Assembly: GCA_031267995.1 (NCBI GenBank)
Contig: JAIRXZ010000089.1
Span: 1 to 5,444, forward strand
Source: Odoribacteraceae bacterium
GTDB taxonomy: Bacteria > Bacteroidota > Bacteroidia > Bacteroidales > Marinifilaceae
Direction: 5' to 3'
Length of the DNA stretch: 5,444 nt
Shown here: piece after piece, positions 1 to 5,444 of the stretch
Layout of the letters: each line of letters begins with the position of its first letter
How positions within the stretch are numbered: position 1 is the first letter of the stretch
Program-made: the position numbers and the translations under genes
Notes under the pieces: generated by a model
Database searches by the model: none
What the model was told of the DNA's origin: nothing
Seen by the model: only the letters and a program-made list of their open reading frames with translations

Positions 1-787
1 CGGGCAGGCGATTGGGATCCGATCCGGCATCCAGGTTCTCCGCAACGACAAACGCGGGATCGAGGTGCCCCAGGATCGACAACAGATTCCCGTTATTGAT
101 CCGCTTCAGATCCTCCCGCGTAAACGTCGGGGCGCTACCGGTAAAACTCTCTCTCTTACGGGTAAACAGCCCCGTCACCACCACCTCCTCCAGCTGTTGC
201 AGATCCTCCTTCAGGCGCACGCTTATCCGCGCGGGGGTGTCGCCCTCGTTTACCCCCTCCACTTTAATCTCCTGGTTCTCCATGCCCACGAACGAAAAGA
301 TCAGCGTGGCTCCCTCGCGGGGGACGGCCAGGCGGAAGCTCCCCTTCGCGTCAGTCGTCGTGCCGACGGTCGATCCCTTCACGCGGATCGTCACCCCGGG
401 CAGCCCATCTCCCCGTTCATCCGTCACCACGCCGCTCGCCACCACGGTCGCCGGCTGTTGCGCGCTCGTTCGCGGCAGCACCAGCACGTAATCGCTCTCC
501 TTTTGGAACGTGTACGGCAGCCCCCGCAGCACGATCTCCAGGGCATCCTCCAGGGCGACATCCCGCAGCTCGGCGGTAACCTTCGACTTCCCGTTCACGT
601 GCAACGTGTTGTACATGAAATAGACACCGGACTGTCGTTTAATCTCCTGCAGCACCTCGTCGAGTGTTTGATTCGTGAAGCGCGCCGTCATGCGCGGCTG
701 CGTGACCCCGCCCATCACCGGGAAGAGCAGCAGCGCGAAAAGCAGTAAATAACTACATCTCATGATAATCATCCATTTTTTCTTCAT
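1..787 (-). CDS. SusC/RagA-type TonB-dependent receptor with STN domain, N-terminal part (runs off left edge)
   Basis: This is the first 262 residues of an outer-membrane nutrient importer that TonB would energise. It opens MKKKWMIIM, and residues 11-26 form a hydrophobic signal-peptide core. Residues about 35-90 (ARFTNQTLDEVLQEIKRQSG) fit an STN signalling domain. Residues about 118-195 (GVVTDERGDGLPGVTIRVKG, then TDAKGSFRL) fit a carboxypeptidase-regulatory-like beta-sandwich. LEEVVVTG at 199-206 resembles the TonB box, and the plug begins after it (FTRKRESFTGS, LDPAF, GSDPNRLP), as in a Bacteroidales SusC subfamily known to me. The start at 787 gives a KKK-then-hydrophobic leader; an in-frame ATG at 796 would add three residues. 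The gene begins 34 bp after the FecR-like gene, and with its STN domain it is probably the receptor that FecR senses. The substrate is unknown. The rest of the plug and the barrel lie outside the window. Confidence 0.93.
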   Translation of the reverse strand, partial: MKKKWMIIMRCSYLLLFALLLFPVMGGVTQPRMTARFTNQTLDEVLQEIKRQSGVYFMYNTLHVNGKSKVTAELRDVALEDALEIVLRGLPYTFQKESDYVLVLPRTSAQQPATVVASGVVTDERGDGLPGVTIRVKGSTVGTTTDAKGSFRLAVPREGATLIFSFVGMENQEIKVEGVNEGDTPARISVRLKEDLQQLEEVVVTGLFTRKRESFTGSAPTFTREDLKRINNGNLLSILGHLDPAFVVAENLDAGSDPNRLP

Positions 788-821
788 ACAATACATGTTT
801 AGACTTCATATTCTCGCCGAC

Positions 822-2015
822 TCAGGGGCGAGGAAACCTCCTCGCTCCCCCCTGTTCGGTCACCTCTATGCGATTGGATTGGAGCGTGAACGTGATATCC
901 GCCAGCCGTTCGATGGCGCGCAGCACCTCCTGCAGGGGCAAATCGCGCCCCACGGTACCCGTGAAGGGAATCCGTTGCAACCCCTCCTCGCGGTAGACGA
1001 ACTCCACGTCGTACCACCGTTGCAACTGCCGCGTGATATCGCCCAGCGGCATCTCCACGAACTCGAAGGTGCGGTGAATCCACGCGATATCAATCGAAGC
1101 ATCCGCGACGCTCACCTCCAGCCCCTCGCGCGTCGCCACGGCACGCGTCCCGGGCGCCAGCACCATCGTCTCTCCCCCGCCGATCACCCGCACCGAACCC
1201 TCCTCCAGCGTCGTCACCACCCGATCTTCGTCCCGGTACGCCGACACGTTAAACCTCGTCCCCAGCGCCTCCACGCGGTTGCCGGGGCTTTCGACGATAA
1301 ATGGCCGCGAGCTGTCCCGCGCCACGTTAAAATAAGCTTCACCGGAAAGAAACACCTCGCGCCGCTCACCGAACGACGAGGGATACCGCAACTCGCTGTC
1401 CGCGTTCAGCCACACCTGGCTACCGTCCGACAGCACCAGGAAATACTCCCCCTTCCGCGGGATCACCAGCGTGTGAAACGCCGCCTCGTCGCCCCGTCGC
1501 CCCCGCGGGGCATCCCGGTACGACAAGCCGGCGGTGTCCCGCAACCCCTGGAACCCCAGCACCGTATCCGCGACCACCGTCCGCCCCATCGCCATCTCCC
1601 TTCCGTCCGGGAGCCTCAGGATCGCCCTCGTCTCCCCCGGCAACAGCGTCGACCACGACAGCGGCGCCGGCTCGTCACTCCCTCTCCACAACACCCCGCC
1701 GACCCACGTCGCCACCACCACCGCCACGCACGCCGCCGCACCGGTTGCCGTCGCGGCAAAACGCCTCCACCGGCGACGTCGTCCCGCCACGGCCGCGGCA
1801 ATCCCGCGCGCGAGCCGTTCCCAGGCAGCCCCCTCGTCCACCCGTTCCCACGCCGCCACCCGCCGGCCGCGGCGATACGCGTCAACGGCCGCCCGCCACG
1901 CCTCCCGGTTACCCTCCGCGGCGCGCAGCCATGCCTCCCGGCGCCGTCGTTCGGCCGCCGTCAGCTGGTGGCGACAATAGGGCGCCACCCATCCCGTCCA
2001 ATCTTCCGGTTCCAT
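822..2015 (-). CDS. FecR-family anti-sigma factor (FecR domain plus C-terminal DUF4974-like domain)
   Basis: This is a 397-residue inner-membrane anti-sigma factor that would hold the neighbouring ECF sigma factor and receive the signal from the STN domain of the downstream receptor. Residues 1-80 form an Arg/Trp-rich cytoplasmic sigma-binding part. GRRRRWRRF (78-86) is a positive-inside flank, followed by one membrane segment at about 87-110. The periplasmic FecR domain covers about 180-278, with LVLSDGSQVWLNADSELRYP, VFLSGEAYFNVARD, RPFIVES and VEALGTRFNVSAY. The C-terminal segment at about 315-385 (FEFVEMPLGDITRQLQRWYDV, then FTGTVGRDLPLQEVLRAI) fits the STN-like DUF4974 domain that Bacteroidetes FecR proteins carry. 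Length and domain order are normal for the family. The gene starts 78 bp after the sigma gene and stops 34 bp before the receptor. I chose the ATG at 2015 because it leaves a full sigma-binding region after an AT-rich stretch. Confidence 0.95.
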   Translation of the reverse strand: MEPEDWTGWVAPYCRHQLTAAERRRREAWLRAAEGNREAWRAAVDAYRRGRRVAAWERVDEGAAWERLARGIAAAVAGRRRRWRRFAATATGAAACVAVVVATWVGGVLWRGSDEPAPLSWSTLLPGETRAILRLPDGREMAMGRTVVADTVLGFQGLRDTAGLSYRDAPRGRRGDEAAFHTLVIPRKGEYFLVLSDGSQVWLNADSELRYPSSFGERREVFLSGEAYFNVARDSSRPFIVESPGNRVEALGTRFNVSAYRDEDRVVTTLEEGSVRVIGGGETMVLAPGTRAVATREGLEVSVADASIDIAWIHRTFEFVEMPLGDITRQLQRWYDVEFVYREEGLQRIPFTGTVGRDLPLQEVLRAIERLADITFTLQSNRIEVTEQGGARRFPRP

Positions 2016-2038
2016 GCAATAAATCGTTTGCCAACCAG

Positions 2039-2085
2039 AAGTGGGAAAACGTCGGAATGGGTGACAAGCCCCCCACTTTTTTTTT
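2039..2085 (+). other. Inverted repeat plus T9 tract in the sigma-fecR gap
   Basis: In the 78-bp gap between the sigma and FecR genes, AAGTGGG (2039-2045) pairs with CCCACTT (2072-2078), leaving 26 bases between. The right arm runs straight into a nine-T tract (2077-2085). On the plus strand this resembles an intrinsic terminator, which would act only on antisense transcripts. On the minus strand it gives an A9 run before a hairpin and no U-tract, so it should not stop the operon message. Confidence 0.4.
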
Positions 2086-2093
2086 GGAGAAAA

Positions 2094-2663
2094 TTACCCG
2101 CGCGCCGCCGCCCCCTCCCGCCGCGCCAGCAGCAGCAGGATGATCCTCAGCGAAAACCGCAGCTGTTTGAGGGCGCGCGCGAAGTGCGTTTTGACGGTAT
2201 TCACGGAGATGCCCAGCCGCTCGGCCACCTCCTTGTACTTCATATCATCCAGGACGATCATCGTGAACACGCTCCGGCACTGCCCCGGCAGCCGTTCCAG
2301 CGCCAGGTCGAGATCCTCGCGTTCCCGCGCCTGCTGGTCGCCCGAATAGTGGAAAAGTTCATCCGCCTCGTCCACCTGTTCCCTTGCCCAGCGCGCCTTT
2401 TCCCTCGCCCGCCGCAGGCTGTTGTTCCGCACGGACGAAAACAGGTACGCCCGCAGCGACCCGCTAAACGCCTCCCGTCGGCTCCGCTCCCAGAAGCTCG
2501 TGAACACCTCCTGAACCACGTCCTCCGACTCCTCGAACGAGTCCAGCAAATGCATCGCGTAGACGCACAACGGCCTGTAGTACGCGTGAAACAACTCTTT
2601 CAGTCCACCGTCATCGCCGTCATTGAGCAGCCTTATAATTGTATCTTCATCACTCGCCAGCAT
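2094..2663 (-). CDS. ECF RNA polymerase sigma-70 factor
   Basis: This 189-residue ECF sigma factor has only regions 2 and 4. Region 2 covers about residues 20-90, with the core-binding helix DSFEESEDVVQEVFTSFWER at 41-60 followed by LRAYLFSSVRNNSLRRAR. Region 4 covers about 120-170: ALERLPGQCRSVF, then the helix-turn-helix YKEVAERLGISVNTVKTHFA, whose second helix would read the -35 element. A hydrophobic tail (ILLLL, 175-179) ends the protein, as in many Bacteroidetes ECF factors. The frame is open upstream to a GTG at 2780. I prefer the ATG at 2663 because MLASDEDTIIRLLNDGD matches the usual family start; an in-frame ATG at 2717 is the alternative. It is the first gene of the sigma-FecR-SusC set and is transcribed away from crcB. 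It probably activates the receptor operon when released by FecR. Confidence 0.95.
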   Translation of the reverse strand: MLASDEDTIIRLLNDGDDGGLKELFHAYYRPLCVYAMHLLDSFEESEDVVQEVFTSFWERSRREAFSGSLRAYLFSSVRNNSLRRAREKARWAREQVDEADELFHYSGDQQAREREDLDLALERLPGQCRSVFTMIVLDDMKYKEVAERLGISVNTVKTHFARALKQLRFSLRIILLLLARREGAAARG

Positions 2664-2667
2664 GGGG

Positions 2668-2675
2668 CAAAAGTA
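2668..2675 (-). promoter_or_regulatory. Candidate Bacteroidetes -7 box abutting the sigma factor start
   Basis: On the minus strand TACTTTTG matches TAnnTTTG exactly. It ends four bases before the sigma ATG at 2663, within an AT-rich patch (ttatatttattacttttg). If used, transcription would begin at or next to the ATG, giving an almost leaderless message. No TTTG -33 element is visible at the proper distance, so it may be coincidental. Confidence 0.3.
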
Positions 2676-2780
2676 ATAAATATAACGCCCGACGGGGCTG
2701 CCGTCCCGATTTTTCATCGCCAACGGGCGGGGCGACAGGCTGCCAACAGGCCGGCGCGTACGCCATGTCCCGCGAAACAC

Positions 2781-2788
2781 TATATTTG
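2781..2788 (+). promoter_or_regulatory. Candidate Bacteroidetes -7 box for crcB
   Basis: TATATTTG matches the Bacteroidetes primary-sigma -7 consensus TAnnTTTG exactly and lies 19 bp before the crcB ATG, which fits a short leader. I see no clear TTTG -33 element at the expected 19-21 bp upstream. The assignment therefore rests on the -7 box and its position in an AT-rich patch. Confidence 0.5.
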
Positions 2789-2807
2789 TCGCGTTAAATC
2801 AATAAAA

Positions 2808-3188
2808 ATGGTCAAACAAATACTCCTCGTGGCGCTGGGCGGGGGCGCGGGCAGCGCGCTTCGTTACCTCACATCAATGTACGCGGCCGCGCACGCGCGC
2901 GGGTTGTTCCCCCTGGGGACGTTCGCGGTGAATATTGCCGGCTGTTTCCTTATCGGCCTGCTGGTGGGGCTATCGGCGCGAGGCGGGATCATCGGCGACG
3001 ACGCCAAATTGTTACTGATCACCGGCTTTTGCGGGGGATACACCACCTTCTCCGCCTTCTCCCTTGAAAATGTTACCCTGTTTCACGACGGACATTATCT
3101 CACCCTGACCGTCTACATCCTCGCCAGCGTCCTCGCGGGGGCTGTCGCGCTTTGCCTCGGGCTGCTCGCCGCGCGACAGATTCCTTGA
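2808..3188 (+). CDS. crcB: Fluoride channel CrcB/Fluc
   Basis: This 126-residue inner-membrane fluoride channel belongs to the CrcB/Fluc family, which works as an antiparallel dimer and lets cytoplasmic fluoride leak out. Family motifs are in order: GGGAGSALRY (11-20), GTFAVNIAGCF (37-47) with the pore Asn at 42, and GFCGGYTTFSAFSLE (73-87) with the two pore phenylalanines at 81 and 84. Four hydrophobic segments are visible at about 3-26, 35-56, 66-91 and 98-122, and the length is normal. The frame is open far upstream, but homology begins at the ATG at 2808. That ATG follows an A/T-rich leader (aaatcaataaaa) of the kind Bacteroidetes use in place of a Shine-Dalgarno site. It is the only plus-strand gene here and diverges from the sigma gene across 144 bp. 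It appears to be a housekeeping neighbour, not part of the receptor system. Confidence 0.97.
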   Translation: MVKQILLVALGGGAGSALRYLTSMYAAAHARGLFPLGTFAVNIAGCFLIGLLVGLSARGGIIGDDAKLLLITGFCGGYTTFSAFSLENVTLFHDGHYLTLTVYILASVLAGAVALCLGLLAARQIP

Positions 3189-3209
3189 CGGTCATCTTGT
3201 TGAACCCCC

Positions 3210-3239
3210 GCCGGTTGCCGGCATATCTTCCCGTTTTCT
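3210..3239 (+). terminator. Possible weak terminator after crcB
   Basis: A short hairpin, GCCGG (3210-3214), loop TTG, CCGGC (3218-3222), lies 21 bp after the crcB stop. The first T-rich stretch (gttttcttttt) starts only about 11 bases after the stem, so this is a poor intrinsic terminator. Crc­B transcripts may read on into the repeat array. Moderate to low confidence. Confidence 0.35.
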
Positions 3240-3300
3240 TTTTGTCACCCCGTTAGTTCATGACGATCCGTTTCGCGTGCGCGATAGCGCGCGACCGCGC

Positions 3301-3571
3301 GTTGGCAAGCTATCGCTCGCGTGCGACGATAGGAAATCGCACGTTGGCAAGCTATCGCTCGCGGCGAATAACGTGAAAACGCGCGTGCGCGCATTATCGC
3401 ACGCGAGCGATAGCTTGCCATCGCGCGTGCGCGTACCATCGCTCGCGGCGGATAACGTGAAAACGCGCGTGCGCGCATCATCGCACGCGAGCGATAGCTT
3501 GCCATTGCGCGTGCGCGTGCCATCGCTCGCGGCGGATAACGTGAAAACGCGCGGTCGCGCATCATCGCGCG
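3301..3571. repeat. GC-rich tandem repeat array, 42-bp half-units in an 84-bp composite period
   Basis: Two alternating 42-bp half-units, A and B, make an 84-bp unit. The marker taacgtgaaaacgcg recurs at 3369, 3453 and 3537, exactly 84 bp apart. A half-units lie at 3343-3384, 3427-3468 and 3511-3552. B half-units lie at 3385-3426 and 3469-3510, with a truncated third at 3553-3571. A degenerate A copy at 3301-3342 shares its first 21 bases with 3343-3363, and GC-rich sequence at about 3274-3300 may be a further decayed copy. Copies 2 and 3 differ at only a few bases. Because 42 and 84 are multiples of three, several frames on both strands stay open, but I see no protein signature. The array fills the gap between the convergent crcB and receptor genes. 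Its function is unknown; a structured intergenic repeat is my best description. Confidence 0.9.
3303..3420. repeat. 24-bp perfect inverted repeat within the array
   Basis: Bases 3303-3326 (beginning tggcaagctatcgctcgcg) are the exact reverse complement of 3397-3420 (ending cgcgagcgatagcttgcca). The same right arm recurs at 3481-3504, and a second 19-base left arm lies at 3345-3363. The closest pairing, 3345-3363 with 3402-3420, would form a 19-bp stem around a 38-base loop. Strong RNA hairpins or DNA cruciforms are therefore possible from either strand. Confidence 0.88.
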
Positions 3572-3616
3572 AAATTAGGGTGTTGTCGTCGGGTGTCGGG
3601 GCGGGAATGTTTATAC

Positions 3617-3643
3617 AAAAAAATACCCCGCCGGGTGGCGGGG
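3617..3643 (-). terminator. Rho-independent terminator of the compact SusC-like receptor
   Basis: Read on the minus strand, a perfect 7-bp stem CCCCGCC/GGCGGGG (arms 3637-3643 and 3626-3632) with a 4-base loop is followed after two bases by seven T residues (3623-3617). It begins 32 bases after the stop codon of the receptor at 3676, so this gene is the last of its transcription unit and the repeat array lies outside that transcript. Confidence 0.9.
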
Positions 3644-3675
3644 CATGATCGGGTCGCGGTGCGTCGTCGCGCCCC

Positions 3676-5444
3676 TTAGAAGGTGGCTCCCAGCGAGCAA
3701 GTGACGCTTCTCGCCCCGGGAGCGGGGTCGAAGGAGGAGGTGCGGAAGATATCATTCGCGATGACGGCCACGCGGAGGGATCGCGCGCTGATCCGCGGCA
3801 CGGGCACGTCGTAGGCGAGGTGGAGCGATCTGAGTTCCAGGAAGTTGTTGCTATGTCGCGTGTAGACGCGGGAGGTTGACGGTGTAGCGGCCACGGGGTC
3901 TTGTCCCGCCGGGTTCCAGCGCGAACCGGCCAGCCGGGTGGCGCTGCCTCCCGATTCCAACAGCGAGATCAGCGAGGTGGTCGTGTTGTAGTGCCCGCCA
4001 AGGCGCGCGTAGCAGGAGGCTTGGAAGGTAAAACGCCTGTAGCGAAGATGGGCGCCGAGGGTGGCCTCCACCTTGGGCTGTTCGTCGACCGGCACCGCGG
4101 GCGCGACCGAGGAGAGGGAGTAGGATTCACCTATCGAACACTTGTCGTGGACGAGGTTGCCCGATATGGCAAGAGTAGTCCTCCGCCCAAGGGTGGCGTG
4201 CCACTTGGCGGCGAGTTCGTACCCCTCGTCGATGACGTCGTAGAGCGTGGCGTACGGGAAGGAGGGGGTGTTGACGTAGAATATTGTCTTCGCCACCTTA
4301 TGGTAATAGTTGGCGGTGAGGGAGAGGCGCCCGTCGGCCAGCGCCGCGTCAGCGCCGACGTCGGTGTTGCGGACTTTCTCCCAATCCCACGGGTCGTCGG
4401 CGGACACGCGGGCGGTGTTGCCGATATTCGCCCTGAGGCGGAGGACGGTGAAGGGGCTGTTGGCCATCCCCGGCTCGCCGTGAATGTTCCAGGCGGCGCC
4501 GATGGCCCACGCGCGGGCGTTGGTGGCGGCGAAGGTGGAAGAGGCTTCAAGGCTGGCGGAGACGTCCAGCAGGTAGCGTTGCAGGTAGGCATAATTGAGG
4601 CTGGCGAAGGCGGAGCGGGAGTTGATCTTCATGGAAGTTTTACCGGTAAACTCATCGTAAATACCTGCCATCCAACCGCTGGTGTGGGTAGTCTCCCTGG
4701 CTTTTGCCCACTTGAGGTCGGCGCCCAGCGCCGCGTCGAGCGAGTGATCGCCTGCGGCAACGGCGCGGAGGATGGTGAGGTTGGCGTGTTTCGTGGTGGC
4801 GATGTAGTCGGAGCGAAGGAAACTCATGGTAATGAAAATGGTATCGCCGGGGTCGTTGGTGGACAGCGAGTAGTCCCCGCGTGTCTCGCCGTCCCCTTTC
4901 TGGCGGCTATATCTAAAGGATCCGTCGAGGCTCCACTTGCCGGGGTGCCAGTTGACGGCGATGGCGTCGCTCGTCTCCGTGTAGTCCCGGTTCTCTCTCC
5001 ACTCCGCGTTCTCCACCTTCCCGTCCGCGTGGAGGATGGCGAGGCGGTTTTCGATCAGCAGGTCGCCGGCCTGGTAGGAGAGGTGGAGATTGCCGCCCGC
5101 CCTGTTTCGTTCGGTGCCCCGCTCCATGCCGGGGGTCTGCCGGGAGAAGGCGGAGAGGCCGTAGCGAAAGGTGGGCGTCCCGCCGTCGAAGCGGAGGAGG
5201 TGGTGGTGGGCGGCGATGTTTCTCGCCCACGGGGCGCGGTACGGGAGGTCGGCCGCGAGGGAGTAATCGTAAGCGATGGCGGGCTTCCCCTCCAGCGGGG
5301 TGACGGTGGTGATGATGACCGCGCCCACGCCGCCGGATGCACCGAAGGACGCGGTGGCGGCGGCATCCTTGAGGAGGGTGACGGAGGCGATGTCGCCCAT
5401 CTCCGCGTCGAGGATCCAGGTCGAGGAGACCTCCCGGCCGTCAA
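3676..5444 (-). CDS. SusC-like TonB-dependent receptor, C-terminal part, compact form (runs off right edge)
   Basis: This is the last 588 residues of an outer-membrane TonB-dependent receptor whose start lies beyond the right edge. The visible part begins in the late plug: DGREVSSTWILDAEMGDIASV, then the SusC hallmark LLKDAAATASFG and VGAVIITT. About 540 residues of barrel follow, with alternating polar and hydrophobic strands. Recognisable SusC barrel stretches are YAYLQRYLLDVSASLEASS, AIGAAWNIHGE, LRLRANIGN, TDVGADAALADGRLSLTANYYHK and LRVAVIANDIFRTSS. It ends SVTCSLGATF, with the terminal Phe typical of outer-membrane proteins. From the LKDAAATA motif on it is roughly 200 residues shorter than an ordinary SusC of about 1000 residues. 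GASGGVGAV replaces the usual GSRGANGV. No SusD gene follows; a terminator does. It appears to belong to the same subfamily as the receptor at the left edge. The substrate is unknown. Confidence 0.93.
   Translation of the reverse strand, partial: DGREVSSTWILDAEMGDIASVTLLKDAAATASFGASGGVGAVIITTVTPLEGKPAIAYDYSLAADLPYRAPWARNIAAHHHLLRFDGGTPTFRYGLSAFSRQTPGMERGTERNRAGGNLHLSYQAGDLLIENRLAILHADGKVENAEWRENRDYTETSDAIAVNWHPGKWSLDGSFRYSRQKGDGETRGDYSLSTNDPGDTIFITMSFLRSDYIATTKHANLTILRAVAAGDHSLDAALGADLKWAKARETTHTSGWMAGIYDEFTGKTSMKINSRSAFASLNYAYLQRYLLDVSASLEASSTFAATNARAWAIGAAWNIHGEPGMANSPFTVLRLRANIGNTARVSADDPWDWEKVRNTDVGADAALADGRLSLTANYYHKVAKTIFYVNTPSFPYATLYDVIDEGYELAAKWHATLGRRTTLAISGNLVHDKCSIGESYSLSSVAPAVPVDEQPKVEATLGAHLRYRRFTFQASCYARLGGHYNTTTSLISLLESGGSATRLAGSRWNPAGQDPVAATPSTSRVYTRHSNNFLELRSLHLAYDVPVPRISARSLRVAVIANDIFRTSSFDPAPGARSVTCSLGATF

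Noticed and set aside
12..748. Two plus-strand open frames over the left receptor
   Set aside because: Both are antisense to the SusC-like receptor, whose signal peptide, STN domain and TonB box are clear on the minus strand.
2664..2780. Longer sigma factor starting at 2780
   Set aside because: The start would be a GTG, and the extra 39 residues (Arg/Pro-rich, then IYYF) do not resemble any sigma region and cover an AT-rich promoter-like patch.
762..2807. Very long plus-strand open frame leading in-frame into crcB
   Set aside because: It is antisense to the clearly recognisable FecR and sigma genes. It is rich in Arg, Pro and His, as expected for the antisense strand of GC-rich coding DNA, and only the last 126 codons (from 2808) match a family.
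3301..3571. CRISPR array
   Set aside because: The units are contiguous with no unique spacers of constant length, and no cas gene is present. The 84-bp period is a direct tandem repeat.
1..5444. The two receptor fragments as halves of one gene split by an insertion
   Set aside because: Both are on the minus strand, but the N-terminal piece runs off the left edge and the C-terminal piece enters from the right edge. The order is wrong for a single interrupted gene, so they are two genes.
4131..5444. Other minus-strand frames inside the right receptor (4131-4592, 4913-5230, 5055-5444)
   Set aside because: They are Pro/Arg/Ser-rich shadows of the receptor frame, with no motif or start context of their own.

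Overview
The window looks like a GC-rich member of the Bacteroidetes, most likely Bacteroidales. The evidence is a SusC/RagA-type TonB-dependent receptor with an STN signalling domain, directly preceded by a Bacteroidetes-type FecR anti-sigma factor (FecR domain plus C-terminal DUF4974-like domain) and an ECF sigma factor. A second SusC-like receptor lies nearby, and perfect TAnnTTTG (-7) boxes sit in the short AT-rich gaps. Family names rest on recognising motifs by eye; no database search was run.

Layout, right to left along the minus strand. (1) 5444-3676: the C-terminal 588 residues of a compact SusC-like receptor, ending in a C-terminal Phe. A strong intrinsic terminator follows 33 bp after its stop. 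(2) 3675-3189: a 487-bp gap between convergent genes, filled mostly by a GC-rich tandem array (42-bp half-units, 84-bp composite unit) with long inverted repeats. (3) 2808-3188, plus strand: crcB, a Fluc-type fluoride channel. (4) 2663-1: sigma factor, fecR-like anti-sigma and the N-terminal 262 residues of a second SusC receptor. All three read leftward in one apparent operon, with gaps of 78 and 34 bp.

The sigma/FecR/STN-SusC trio forms a complete trans-envelope signalling circuit. A ligand bound by the outer-membrane receptor would be sensed through the periplasmic STN domain by FecR, which would then control the sigma factor and so expression of the receptor operon. The ligand cannot be read from this window, and any SusD partner of the left receptor would lie beyond base 1. 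The right receptor has no SusD gene after it and seems to have shortened loops. The least explained element is the repeat array between crcB and that receptor.
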